From Variovorax sp. OK212 (lineage in GTDB: Bacteria > Pseudomonadota > Gammaproteobacteria > Burkholderiales > Burkholderiaceae_C), in the NCBI RefSeq assembly GCF_900112425.1, contig NZ_FOLP01000001.1:558001-622000 (forward strand): a stretch of DNA of 64,000 nt, given 5' to 3'. This document shows, one piece after another, positions 1 through 8,369 of the stretch; position 1 is the first letter of the stretch; each line of letters starts with the position of its first letter. The position numbers and the translations under genes are program-made. Under the pieces are notes generated by a model, which was given only the letters and a program-made list of their open reading frames with translations, had not been told where the DNA came from and made no database searches.

Positions 1-300
1 TACACGCAGGAAGGCGGTCGCGTGACCGTCGGCGTGCGGCAGCTGGAAGGCGGGGCGGTGGAACTGACGGTGGAAGACAACGGCCCGGGCATTGCGCCCG
101 AGGTGCGCGAACGTGTGTTCGAGCGCTTCTACCGCGTGGCCCAGGACACCGAGGGAACGGGGCTGGGCCTGGCCATCGTGCGCGAGATCGCGCGGGCCTT
201 CGATGCGAACGTGAACCTGGCAGCCAACCCGCGCGAGGCGAGCGGGCTGCTGGTCACGGTGCTTTTTCCGCCAGCCGGGCCGGCGGAAAAAGCGGCGTAG
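1..300 (+). CDS. Sensor histidine kinase, C-terminal fragment
   Basis: This is the last 99 residues of a two-component sensor kinase; the rest lies before the window. The frame is open from base 1. The ATP-binding HATPase_c domain shows the G1 box DNGPGI, an F box (FERFYR) and the G2 box GTGLGLAIV, in the usual order and spacing, ending about 30 residues before the stop as in EnvZ/QseC/TctE-like kinases. The H-box and sensor domain are not visible, so the signal and partner regulator cannot be named. It ends three bases before the convergent metK stop codon. Confidence 0.9.
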   Translation, partial: YTQEGGRVTVGVRQLEGGAVELTVEDNGPGIAPEVRERVFERFYRVAQDTEGTGLGLAIVREIARAFDANVNLAANPREASGLLVTVLFPPAGPAEKAA

Positions 301-303
301 GCC

Positions 304-1485
304 TTACAGGCCGGCGGCTGCGCGCAGGGCAGGGGCCTGCGTCGTCGCTTCCCAGGTGAACTCGGGCTCTTCGCGGCCGAAGTGGCCGTAGGCGGCGGTC
401 TTCTGGTAGATAGGGCGCAGCAGGTCGAGCATCTGGATGATGCCCTTCGGACGCAGGTCGAAGTGCTCGCGCACGAGTTCGGCGATCTTCTCGTCGGAGA
501 TCACGCCGGTGCCTTCGGTGTAGACCGTGATGTTCATCGGCTCGGCCACGCCGATCGCGTAGGCCACCTGGATCTGGCACTGGCGTGCGATGCCGGCGGC
601 CACGATGTTCTTGGCCACGTAGCGCGCGGCGTAGGCGGCCGAGCGGTCGACCTTCGACGGGTCCTTGCCCGAGAACGCGCCACCGCCGTGCGGGCAGGCG
701 CCGCCGTAGGTGTCCACGATGATCTTGCGGCCGGTGAGGCCGCAGTCGCCTTGCGGGCCGCCGATGACGAAACGGCCGGTCGGGTTGATCAGGAAGCGCG
801 TGTCCTTCAGCCATTCCTTCGGGAGCACCGGCTTGATGATCTCTTCGATGATGGCTTCGTTGAACGAGGCCTTCATCTTGGTTTGCGTCTCGCTCTGGTC
901 AGGATGGTGCTGCGTGGACAGCACCACGGTGTCGATGCTGTGGGGCTTGCCGTCCACGTAGCGCATCGTGACCTGGCTCTTGGCGTCGGGGCGCAGGAAA
1001 GGCAGGCGGCCGTCCTTGCGCAGCTGGGCCTGGCGCTCCACGAGGCGGTGCGCGTAGTAGATGGGCGCGGGCATCAGCTCGGGCGTTTCGTCGCAGGCGT
1101 AGCCGAACATCAGGCCCTGGTCGCCGGCGCCGGTGTTCAGGTGGTCGTCGGACGCGTGGTCCACGCCCTGGGCGATGTCGTTGGACTGCTTGTCGTAGCA
1201 GACCATCACGGCGCAACCCTTGTAGTCGATGCCGTAGTCGGTGTTGTCGTAGCCGATGCGCTTGATGGTGTCGCGCGCCACCTGGATGTAGTCGACGTGC
1301 GCGTTGGTGGTGATTTCACCCGCGAGCACCACCAGGCCGGTGTTGGTCAGGGTTTCGGCGGCCACGCGGCTGCGGGGGTCCTGCTCGAAGATCGCGTCCA
1401 GGATGGCATCCGAGATCTGGTCGGCAACCTTGTCGGGGTGGCCTTCGGAAACGGATTCGGAAGTGAAGAGAAAATCGTTCGCCAT
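304..1485 (-). CDS. metK: S-adenosylmethionine synthetase
   Basis: Cytosolic enzyme making S-adenosylmethionine from methionine and ATP. The 393-residue product has the family's usual length. It shows the ATP-binding GHPDK motif at residues 15-19, the GAGDQG signature near residue 120 and the GGGAFSGKD loop in the central domain. The frame stays open 60 codons further upstream, but the start at 1485 is chosen because the protein then begins at the conserved N-terminus ([12 protein letters not shown]) and has an AAGGAG ribosome site about nine bases ahead. It is divergent from the acyltransferase genes, with 219 bases between the start codons. Confidence 0.97.
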   Translation of the reverse strand: MANDFLFTSESVSEGHPDKVADQISDAILDAIFEQDPRSRVAAETLTNTGLVVLAGEITTNAHVDYIQVARDTIKRIGYDNTDYGIDYKGCAVMVCYDKQSNDIAQGVDHASDDHLNTGAGDQGLMFGYACDETPELMPAPIYYAHRLVERQAQLRKDGRLPFLRPDAKSQVTMRYVDGKPHSIDTVVLSTQHHPDQSETQTKMKASFNEAIIEEIIKPVLPKEWLKDTRFLINPTGRFVIGGPQGDCGLTGRKIIVDTYGGACPHGGGAFSGKDPSKVDRSAAYAARYVAKNIVAAGIARQCQIQVAYAIGVAEPMNITVYTEGTGVISDEKIAELVREHFDLRPKGIIQMLDLLRPIYQKTAAYGHFGREEPEFTWEATTQAPALRAAAGL

Positions 1486-1653
1486 TTGTTCAAACTCCTT
1501 GAAGTGATTTGGCGCGTTGCCAACTCTGCGGAGCCCTGGCGAACGCTTTAGCAGATGCCGACGAATCGACGGGGGGCACAATCGCCATGCGCTTGTGTTT
1601 GTCGCCCTGCAAGTTGTTCCGTAACTCGGCGACAATTTGGATTCTATTCGAGC

Positions 1654-1670
1654 CGCGCATACCATGCGCG
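1654..1670. promoter_or_regulatory. Perfect inverted repeat upstream of metK
   Basis: CGCGCAT-ACC-ATGCGCG is a perfect 7-bp inverted repeat around three bases in the metK/acyltransferase intergenic region. On the minus strand it sits just upstream of a TAGAAT hexamer (1641-1646) that could be the metK -10 box, so it would cover the -35 position, a common place for an operator or activator site. No regulator is identified and the function is inference. Confidence 0.35.
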
Positions 1671-1704
1671 CGCGTCCGTTTTTTGACCACCCCCTCCCGC
1701 TTCA

Positions 1705-2595
1705 ATGATCACCCTGTTTCGCCTGCTCGCCCGCGTGCCGATGCCATTGATGCATTGGTTCGGCGCCATGCTGGGCTGGCTGGTCTGGTGGAGCGCGCCG
1801 GGCTATCGCCGCCGCTTCAAAGCCAATGCCGAGAGCGCGGGTTTCGGGCCCGATCAATACCGCCCCGCCATCTCCGCCGCCGGCAAGATGGCCTCCGAAC
1901 TGCCCTGGCTGTGGCTTCGGCCCCACGGTGAGACCGTGCTGAACCGCGTGGTCCGCTGGGAGGGCGTCGAGGCCTTCGAGGCCGCCATGCAGGCGAAGAA
2001 GGGCGTGATCCTGGTGGCGCCGCACCTCGGCAGCTGGGAAATGTGCGGCCAGGCCATCGGCGAGCGCTTCCTGGCGGCCTACGGGCCCATCACTGCGCTG
2101 TTTCGACCGGCGCGCAAGAAATGGATGGCTGACCTGATCGCCGCCGGCTCGCGCGACCGGCCCGGCCTGCAGACGCTCCCCACCAACAACACCGGCGTGC
2201 GCGGCCTGATCCGCACGCTGCGCGGCGGCGGCTACACCGGCATCCTGCCCGACCAGGTGCCGCCCCTCGGACAAGGCGTCTGGGCGCCGTTCCTGGGCCG
2301 CCCCGCCTACACCATGACCTTGCTTCCCCGCCTTGCCCAACAAACCGGTGCGGCCTGCTTCCTGAGCGTGTGCGAACGGCTGCCGCGCGGCGCGGGCTAC
2401 GTGATCCGCTTCGAGCCGATCGTCGGCACCGCGCTGACCGACGCGTCGGCGCCCGTCGAGGACGCCGCCGCCGCCATGAACGACGCCATCGGCCGGCTGA
2501 TCCACAGCCTGCCCGGCCAGTACGTGTGGGACTACGCCCGCTACAAGGAGCCGCGCGCCGAGCGCGTGGCCGCCGCCACCGGGGAGGCCGCATGA
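1705..2595 (+). CDS. lpxL: Lysophospholipid/lipid A acyltransferase (LpxL/HtrB family)
   Basis: Inner-membrane acyltransferase that adds a secondary acyl chain to lipid A. The 296-residue protein has a hydrophobic N-terminus (residues about 1-30), the catalytic H-x4-E motif at H107/E112 within APHLGSWEM, and the later LPDQVP-like acceptor-site motif, as in the LpxL/LpxM family. The last base steps into the next gene through an ATGA overlap, so two paralogous acyltransferases are translationally coupled. That suggests they add two different acyl chains, but which one adds which cannot be read from sequence. Confidence 0.85.
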   Translation: MITLFRLLARVPMPLMHWFGAMLGWLVWWSAPGYRRRFKANAESAGFGPDQYRPAISAAGKMASELPWLWLRPHGETVLNRVVRWEGVEAFEAAMQAKKGVILVAPHLGSWEMCGQAIGERFLAAYGPITALFRPARKKWMADLIAAGSRDRPGLQTLPTNNTGVRGLIRTLRGGGYTGILPDQVPPLGQGVWAPFLGRPAYTMTLLPRLAQQTGAACFLSVCERLPRGAGYVIRFEPIVGTALTDASAPVEDAAAAMNDAIGRLIHSLPGQYVWDYARYKEPRAERVAAATGEAA

Positions 2596-3476
2596 GCTTC
2601 GGTTCCCGACTCGGCATCGGCTTCATGCGCGCGATCGCACCGCTGCCGCTGCCCCTCGTGCGTGGTTTCGGCGCATTTCTCGGCCGCATCCTGCACACCG
2701 TCGCCGTGCCGCGGCGGCGCGTGGTCGACACCAACCTGGCCGTCTGCTTCCCCGAGAAATCGGAGGCCGAGCGCCGCGCCATCGCGCGCGAGACCTTCGT
2801 CTTCGTCGCCCAGTCGTGGCTCGACCGCGGCTGGCTCTGGCATGCGTCCGAGAAGGTGGTGGCGAGCCGGCTGAAGGTGGTGGGCGCGGCCTCCGAGATC
2901 CGTGAGATCGCCGACGGCGACGCGCCGATGATCCTGTTCGCGCCGCACTTCTACGGCCTCGACGCCGCGGCCACCGCGCTGACCATGCACACGGCGCGCC
3001 CCTCGGCCACCATCTACACGACCCAGCGCGACCCGATGGTCGACGCCTGGATCCGCGAAGGCCGCACGCGCTTCGGCGACGTGGCCGCGCTCAACCGGGT
3101 CGACGGCATCAAGCCGGTGCTGCAGGGCCTGCGCAAGGGCGGCCTGCTGTACCTGCTGCCCGACATGGACTTCGGGCGCGACCAGACCATCTTCGTGCCG
3201 TTCTACGGCGTGCAGGCGGCCACCGTGCCGTCGCTCTCGCGCTTCGCGCGGCTGGGCAAGGCCAAGGTGGTGCCGGTGGTGTCGAAGCTCACGCCGGGCG
3301 GCTACGAGATCCAGGTGCTGCCGACCTGGCAGAACTTTCCCACGGACGATGTCGAGGCCGACACGGCGCTCATGAACGAGCGCCTGAAGGGCTACATCGA
3401 CACGATGCCGTCCCAGTACTACTGGGTGCACCGCCGCTTCAAGACCCGCCCGGAGGGCGAGCCTTCCATCTACTGA
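2592..3476 (+). CDS. Second lipid A-type acyltransferase (LpxL/LpxM family)
   Basis: A 294-residue paralogue of the preceding gene. It carries H-x4-D at H119/D124 (APHFYGLD), a LLPDMDFG motif near residue 195 and a YYWVHRRFK end typical of the family. The ATG at 2592 overlaps the previous stop (ATGA); a longer open frame upstream is ignored because it would overlap the preceding gene by more than 200 bases. It probably adds a second secondary acyl chain to lipid A. It could equally act on ornithine or other lipids. Confidence 0.85.
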   Translation: MSFGSRLGIGFMRAIAPLPLPLVRGFGAFLGRILHTVAVPRRRVVDTNLAVCFPEKSEAERRAIARETFVFVAQSWLDRGWLWHASEKVVASRLKVVGAASEIREIADGDAPMILFAPHFYGLDAAATALTMHTARPSATIYTTQRDPMVDAWIREGRTRFGDVAALNRVDGIKPVLQGLRKGGLLYLLPDMDFGRDQTIFVPFYGVQAATVPSLSRFARLGKAKVVPVVSKLTPGGYEIQVLPTWQNFPTDDVEADTALMNERLKGYIDTMPSQYYWVHRRFKTRPEGEPSIY

Positions 3477-3488
3477 TTGCGACTGATC

Positions 3489-3505
3489 GCCGGCAGGTTG
3501 CCGGC
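3489..3505. terminator. Hairpin between convergent genes
   Basis: GCCGGCA-GGT-TGCCGGC is a perfect 7-bp stem with a three-base loop, lying between the convergent acyltransferase and hydrolase stops. There is no T-run on either side, so it may only protect 3' ends or help Rho-dependent termination in both directions. Confidence 0.35.
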
Positions 3506-3515
3506 TGCAGGCGCG

Positions 3516-4430
3516 CTACAGGTCGCGCTGCAGGAAGCCCTCGATCTCGCGGGCGACCAGCTGCGGCTGCTCGTGCACGATCCAGTGGGTCGCATCCGGC
3601 ACCTTCTTGACCTCGAGCCTGGGCACGTAGTCCTCGAGCCCTTCGAGCAGGCCCGGCAGCAGAGCCGCGTCGTCGAGCGCCCAGAACACGAAGGTCGGCA
3701 CGTCCACCGTGAGGCGCTCGCGCGGCAGCACCGGGATGCTGTCGATGGTCCCGCCCGGCAGCGGCGGCTTCATCGGCGTCACGCGGTACAGGTTGCACGC
3801 GCCCGTGAGGCCCGCGCCCCAGACCTCGCGGTACTGCTGCTTCACCTCTTCGGTGAGCCAGCCGAAGCCGTCGGGGCCGGCCTTCATCAGCAGGAAGAAG
3901 GGCCACATGCGCTTGAAGTCGTCGGCCGCGAGCAGCGCCTCGGCGTCGGGGCGCGCGAGGAAATGCATGTACGCGCTGGCCTGCTGCTGCGCCGGGTTGT
4001 TGCGCAGCTCGCGGGTGAAGGTGCCCGGGTGCGGCGAATTGATGATGACCAGCTTGCCGACCTGCGCCGGGAACGCGTTGGCATAGCCCCAGCCGAAGGC
4101 GCCGCCCCAGTCGTGGGCCACCAGCGCGGCCATGCGGCCGTCGGCGCTCTCGGTGGCCACGAGCTGCTGGATGTCCTGGATCAGCAGCTGCGGCTTGTAG
4201 GCCGCCACGTCGCTCGGCGCGCTCGATTTCTCGAAGCCGCGCAGGTTGGGCGCCACGCAGCGGTAGCCGCCGTGGGCGGGGTCCGAGAAGTACGCCAGCA
4301 GTTCGTCCCAGATGAACGCGGCCTCGGGAAAGCCGTGCAGGAACACCATCAGCGGCTGGCCCGGCTTGCCGGCCGCGCGGCAACTCAGGGTGGTGCCGTT
4401 GGGCAGGCTGCGTTGGAAGGTCTCGATCAT
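3516..4430 (-). CDS. Alpha/beta hydrolase (haloalkane dehalogenase/epoxide hydrolase type)
   Basis: A 304-residue alpha/beta-hydrolase. The oxyanion motif HGFPE lies at residues 32-36 and the nucleophile elbow AHDWGG places aspartate 107 as nucleophile, which points to the dehalogenase/epoxide hydrolase side of the superfamily rather than serine esterases. A late acid region (ALDDAAL) and a final histidine in DATHWIVHE complete the triad. The start at 4430 has an AAGGAG ribosome site about nine bases before it; the open frame extends 54 codons upstream without a better start. Its substrate is unknown. It lies downstream of engB on the same strand. Confidence 0.85.
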   Translation of the reverse strand: MIETFQRSLPNGTTLSCRAAGKPGQPLMVFLHGFPEAAFIWDELLAYFSDPAHGGYRCVAPNLRGFEKSSAPSDVAAYKPQLLIQDIQQLVATESADGRMAALVAHDWGGAFGWGYANAFPAQVGKLVIINSPHPGTFTRELRNNPAQQQASAYMHFLARPDAEALLAADDFKRMWPFFLLMKAGPDGFGWLTEEVKQQYREVWGAGLTGACNLYRVTPMKPPLPGGTIDSIPVLPRERLTVDVPTFVFWALDDAALLPGLLEGLEDYVPRLEVKKVPDATHWIVHEQPQLVAREIEGFLQRDL

Positions 4431-4457
4431 GCTCGTTGTCTCCTTGGGTTGACTTTC

Positions 4458-4474
4458 GCTATTCTTTTGATAGT
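4458..4474. repeat. 17-nt GCTAT-N7-ATAGY palindrome, copy 1
   Basis: GCTAT-TCTTTTG-ATAGT between engB and the hydrolase gene. It is one of five related 17-nt interrupted palindromes in this window (others at 25514, 36309, 46752 and 60348); it shares an 11-base core with the copy at 25514. Confidence 0.5.
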
Positions 4475-4515
4475 GAACTACGCACGCTGGACGGCCGTTG
4501 CAGCCTGTTCGGATA

Positions 4516-5286
4516 TCAGGCCTCTTCGGGTGGCTCCGGCGGTTCCGACGGCTGCGCCGGTTCGGCCGGTGCCGTTGCCGGGGCGGTGGCACCTTCGGGG
4601 TGCACCCATCGCCACAGCAGCTCGGCGGCCTCGCCGACGCCTTGCTTCTTCAGCGCCGAGAACAGTTTCACCTCGCCGCCGCCGGCGTTCAGTCGCGTAA
4701 TCGACAGCACCTTGGCGGCCTCGGTGCGCGTGAGCTTGTCGGACTTGGTCAGCAGCACGAGGAACTTCAGGCCTTTCTCCACGCGCGGGCGGATCACGTC
4801 GAGCAGGATCTCGTCGAGCTCGGTCAGGCCGTGGCGCGGGTCGCACATGAGCACCACGCCGCGCAGGCTTTCGCGCGTCATCAGGTAGTTGCCCATCACG
4901 CGCTGCCAGCGCAGCTTGGCTTCCTTGGGCACGGCCGCATAGCCGTAGCCGGGCAGGTCGGCGAGCACCGCGTCGTCGACCTTCTGCTTGCCGATGCCGA
5001 ACAGGTTGATGTGCTGCGTGCGGCCCGGTGTCTTCGATGCGAAGGCCAGGCGCGTCTGCTGCGTCAGCGTGTTGATGGCGGTCGACTTGCCCGCGTTGGA
5101 GCGGCCGACGAAGGCGATCTCTGGCAGGTCCACAGGAGGCAGATGCTCGAGCTGCGGAGCACTGGTGAGGAAGTGGGCGGTGTGCATCCAGCCCAGTGCC
5201 ACGCGTTCGCGTTCGGCGACCTGGGGGTCCGCGGCGGGCGCCGCGCGGGGAGGATAGGCAGCGGGCTTGGCGCGCGGGGAGGGCAT
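4516..5286 (-). CDS. engB: Ribosome biogenesis GTP-binding protein EngB/YsxC
   Basis: Cytosolic GTPase needed for large-subunit ribosome assembly and division. G1 is GRSNAGKST (61-69), G2 lies in KTPGRTQHINLF, G3 is DLPGYGYA (110-117), G4 is TKSD, and G5 is in SALKKQG. At 256 residues it is longer than the usual roughly 200-220: it has a proline/alanine-rich N-terminus (residues 1-30) and a C-terminal low-complexity tail of Pro, Ala and Glu. A start at residue 34 (MHTAHFL) would give a more typical length, so the first 33 residues are uncertain. It is divergent from the cytochrome c gene, 79 bases away. Confidence 0.93.
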   Translation of the reverse strand: MPSPRAKPAAYPPRAAPAADPQVAERERVALGWMHTAHFLTSAPQLEHLPPVDLPEIAFVGRSNAGKSTAINTLTQQTRLAFASKTPGRTQHINLFGIGKQKVDDAVLADLPGYGYAAVPKEAKLRWQRVMGNYLMTRESLRGVVLMCDPRHGLTELDEILLDVIRPRVEKGLKFLVLLTKSDKLTRTEAAKVLSITRLNAGGGEVKLFSALKKQGVGEAAELLWRWVHPEGATAPATAPAEPAQPSEPPEPPEEA

Positions 5287-5312
5287 CTACGGACTTTCGA
5301 AACTAGACCCCC

Positions 5313-5340
5313 ATTGTAGAATCGTGAGGTTTTGCGCCAA
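5313..5340. promoter_or_regulatory. Overlapping divergent promoter candidates (engB / cytochrome c4)
   Basis: On the minus strand TTGGCG (5340-5335) and TACAAT (5318-5313) are 16 bases apart, facing engB. On the plus strand TAGAAT (5317-5322) overlaps that -10 box and faces the cytochrome gene, without a clear -35. The two promoters would compete for polymerase. This is a prediction from base matches only. Confidence 0.35.
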
Positions 5341-5365
5341 TAAATTCGAAGCGAAGCCCCCCGAT

Positions 5366-6046
5366 ATGAAGTTGTTTGCCAATATTCTGCTTGCAGCCCT
5401 TGTGGGCCTTGCATCCAGCGCGAGTCTTGCAGCCGATGAACACGCGGCAACTCCGAATGAGGCGGCCGCGGCGCCTGCCAAGCCGGCCAAGCCGGACCCC
5501 GCCAAGGGGGACACGCTGTTCAGCGCAAGCACTCCGACCATCCAGAGTTGCGCCTCGTGCCACAACGCCGACGGCAACTCGAGCATCGCGGCCAACCCGA
5601 AGCTGGCGCAACAACACCCCGAGTACATCGTCAAGCAGCTGCAGGACTTCAAGTCCGGCAAGCGCAAGAACAGCGTCATGACCTCGATGGCCTCTCACCT
5701 GAGCGATCAGGACATGCGCGACATCGCCTGGTTCGTCGGTTCGAAGAAGGTCAAGACGGGCTTCTCGAAGGACAAGGACACCATCGCGATGGGCGAGAAG
5801 ATCTACCGCGGCGGCATCGGCGATCGCCAGGTCCCGGCCTGCGCCGGCTGCCACAGCCCCAACGGCGCCGGCCTTCCGGCCCAGTACCCGCGCCTGGGCG
5901 GCCAGAACGCCGAGTACACCGTGGCCCAGCTCACGGCCTTCCGCGACAACGTACGCCTGAACAGCGCGCCCATGACGGGCGTGGCCGCCAAGCTCAACGA
6001 CCGTGAAATCAGGGCCGTGGCCGACTACATTGCCGGTCTGCGCTGA
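5366..6046 (+). CDS. Diheme cytochrome c4-type protein
   Basis: A periplasmic electron carrier of 226 residues. A signal peptide (MKLFANILLAALVGLASSASLAA, cut near residue 23) is followed by an Ala/Pro-rich linker and two homologous cytochrome c domains, each with one heme site: CASCH at 62-66 and CAGCH at 159-163. Each domain has downstream methionines that could be axial ligands. Two-domain c4 proteins pass electrons to terminal oxidases. The start at 5366 is chosen because it yields the signal peptide. The cytochrome c assembly genes resB and ccsB lie next downstream but behind a terminator. Confidence 0.9.
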   Translation: MKLFANILLAALVGLASSASLAADEHAATPNEAAAAPAKPAKPDPAKGDTLFSASTPTIQSCASCHNADGNSSIAANPKLAQQHPEYIVKQLQDFKSGKRKNSVMTSMASHLSDQDMRDIAWFVGSKKVKTGFSKDKDTIAMGEKIYRGGIGDRQVPACAGCHSPNGAGLPAQYPRLGGQNAEYTVAQLTAFRDNVRLNSAPMTGVAAKLNDREIRAVADYIAGLR

Positions 6047-6104
6047 CCACCCCTGGCCATCACGCGCGACGAGCGTGAACTAACCGCCGATAACAACCCC
6101 AAAC

Positions 6105-6147
6105 AAAGGGCGGGCCCATCCAGAAGGATGGCCCGCCCTTTTGTTTT
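6105..6147 (+). terminator. Rho-independent terminator after cytochrome c4
   Basis: A stem of about 15 bp (AAAGGGCGGGC-C-CATC paired with GATGGCCCGCCCTTT, one bulged C, loop CAGAAG) is followed by TGTTTT. It separates the cytochrome gene from resB and is the clearest intrinsic terminator in the window. Confidence 0.85.
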
Positions 6148-6177
6148 CCCCCACTTCCTCGTTCCTCCTTTCGCCCG

Positions 6178-8358
6178 ATGTCCGTCTCCACCCATGGCCT
6201 TCGCGTTCATCGCGGCCCGCAAACGCTTCGCGCTGCGGTGGAGCTGTTCTCGTCGATGCGCTTCGCGATCGCGCTGCTCACCGTCATCTGCATCGCATCG
6301 ATCATCGGCACCGTGCTCAAGCAGCACGAGCCCGTCAACAACTACATCAACCAGTTCGGGCCGTTCTGGGCCGAGTTCTTCCGCGCGGCGCGGCTGGACT
6401 CGATCTACAGCGCCTGGTGGTTCCTGCTGATCCTGCTGTTCCTGGTGATCAGCACCACGCTGTGCATCGTGCGCAACACGCCGCGCATCATGGTCGACCT
6501 GAAGACCTTCAAGGAAGACATCCGCGCGCAGAGCCTGAAGGCCTTCGGCCAGCGCGCGGAGACCCGGCTCGGCGAGACGCCCGAAGCCGCGGCCAACCGC
6601 ATCGGGCAGCTGTTGGCGAGCGGCGGCTGGAAGGTCAAGCTGCAGCAGCGCGACGCCACCGGCGGCAGCCGCCCGAGCGCCGCGGGCTGGATGGTCGCGG
6701 CGCGCGCCGGCGGCGCCCACAAGCTGGGCTACATCGCGGCCCACAGCGCGATCGTGCTGGTGTGCATCGGCGGCCTGTTCGACGGCGACCTCGTGGTGCG
6801 CGCGCAGACCTGGTTCAACGGCAAGAGCGTATTCACGGGCGGCGGCATGATCGCCGACGTGCCGCCGCAGCACCGCCTGTCGGCCAGCAACCCGACCTTC
6901 CGCGGCAACATCCTCGTGCCCGAAGGCGGGCAGGGCAGCGTGGCCATCCTGAACCAGGCCGACGGCGTGCTGCTGCAGGAGCTGCCGTTCTCCATCGAGC
7001 TGAAGAAGTTCATCGTCGACTACTACTCCACGGGCATGCCCAAGCTCTTCGCGAGCGAGGTGGTGCTGCACGACCGCGAGACCGGCGAAGAGGTGCCCGC
7101 GCGCATCGAGGTCAACCACCCGGCCAGCTACAAGGGCGTGGAGATCTACCAGTCGAGCTTCGACGACGGCGGCTCCAAGGTGAAGCTCAAGGCCGTGCCG
7201 ATGGCGGCCGCGGCCAAGCCCTTCGAGGTGGAAGGCGTCATCGGCGGGCCGAGCACCGAGATCACCAACGGCAAGGACAAGCTCACGCTCGAGTACGCCG
7301 CGCTGCGCGTGATCAACGTCGAGAACTTCGCCGATGCGGGCGCCATGAGCAGCGGCGCCGACGTGCGCAAGGTCGACCTGCGCCACGGCATCGAGTCTCG
7401 CCTGGGCGCGGCCAACAAGGTCAACAAACCCAAGGTGCTGCGCAACATCGGCCCGAGCATCGGCTACAAGCTGCGCGACGCCGCCGGCCAGGCGCGCGAG
7501 TACCAGAACTACATGGTGCCGGTCGACACCGGCGACGGCCAGCCGGTGTTCCTGCTGGGCATGCGCGAGAAGCCCGAGGACCCGTTCCGCTACCTGCGCG
7601 TGCCGGCCGACGAGCAAGGCTCGATGGACGGCTTCGTGCGCATGCGCACCGCGCTCGGCGACGCCGACACGCGCGCGCGCGCCATCGAGCGCTACATCGC
7701 CAAGGCGTCCGACCCCAAGCGCCCGGAAATGGCCGAGCAGCTGCGCGTGTCTGCCACGCGCGCGCTGGCGCTGTTCGCGGGCAGCGAACGCGCCAGGCCC
7801 GACGCCACCACCGTGGGCGGCTGGCAGGCGATTGCCGAGTTCATGGAAGTCAACGTGCCCGAGGCCGAACGCGAGCGCGCGGGCGGCGTGCTGGTGCGCA
7901 TCCTGAACGACGTGCTGTTCGAGGTGCTCAACCTGAGCCGCGAAGGCGCCGGCCTGGCCGCGCTGGCGAACGACGAGAAGTCGCAGGCCTACCTCACGCA
8001 GGCGGTGCTGGCCATCAGCGACGCGCACTTCTACCCGGCCCCGGTCGCGATGATGATGACCGACTTCACGCAGGTGCAGGCCAGCGTGTTCCAGGTGGCG
8101 CGTGCCCCTGGGAAGAACATCGTCTATCTGGGCTGCCTGTTGCTGATCGTCGGGATTTTTGCCATGCTGTACGTGCGCGAGCGCCGCCTCTGGGTGTGGC
8201 TGACGCCGGATGGCGGCGAGCCCGACGGCACCGCACCCGAAGCTTTCGCGGCAGGCACGACGGCCACGATGGCGTTCTCGGTCAATCGCAAGACCATCGA
8301 CAGCGACCGCGAATTCGAGCACCTGAAGCACAAGCTGCTCGCCCTGGACAAGACATAA
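6178..8358 (+). CDS. resB: ResB/Ccs1 cytochrome c biogenesis protein
   Basis: A 726-residue membrane protein that, with CcsB/CcsA, forms the System II heme-delivery and ligation complex for periplasmic c-type cytochromes. Three hydrophobic segments near the N-terminus (about residues 23-45, 75-100 and 180-200) and one near the C-terminus (LGCLLLIVGIFAMLYV) flank a large periplasmic domain, the ResB arrangement. It is followed after 11 bases by ccsB, its usual partner. The ATG at 6178 lies soon after the terminator. Confidence 0.93.
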   Translation: MSVSTHGLRVHRGPQTLRAAVELFSSMRFAIALLTVICIASIIGTVLKQHEPVNNYINQFGPFWAEFFRAARLDSIYSAWWFLLILLFLVISTTLCIVRNTPRIMVDLKTFKEDIRAQSLKAFGQRAETRLGETPEAAANRIGQLLASGGWKVKLQQRDATGGSRPSAAGWMVAARAGGAHKLGYIAAHSAIVLVCIGGLFDGDLVVRAQTWFNGKSVFTGGGMIADVPPQHRLSASNPTFRGNILVPEGGQGSVAILNQADGVLLQELPFSIELKKFIVDYYSTGMPKLFASEVVLHDRETGEEVPARIEVNHPASYKGVEIYQSSFDDGGSKVKLKAVPMAAAAKPFEVEGVIGGPSTEITNGKDKLTLEYAALRVINVENFADAGAMSSGADVRKVDLRHGIESRLGAANKVNKPKVLRNIGPSIGYKLRDAAGQAREYQNYMVPVDTGDGQPVFLLGMREKPEDPFRYLRVPADEQGSMDGFVRMRTALGDADTRARAIERYIAKASDPKRPEMAEQLRVSATRALALFAGSERARPDATTVGGWQAIAEFMEVNVPEAERERAGGVLVRILNDVLFEVLNLSREGAGLAALANDEKSQAYLTQAVLAISDAHFYPAPVAMMMTDFTQVQASVFQVARAPGKNIVYLGCLLLIVGIFAMLYVRERRLWVWLTPDGGEPDGTAPEAFAAGTTATMAFSVNRKTIDSDREFEHLKHKLLALDKT

Positions 8359-8369
8359 GCAGAGACACG

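Noticed and set aside
382-1551. Long plus-strand frame opposite metK
   Set aside because: It is an antisense shadow with no recognisable domains; metK on the minus strand is unmistakable.
1486-1704. Possible SAM/SAH riboswitch in the metK leader
   Set aside because: I could not fit the conserved cores of known SAM or SAH riboswitch classes; only the inverted repeat at 1654 stands out. A covariance-model scan would settle it.
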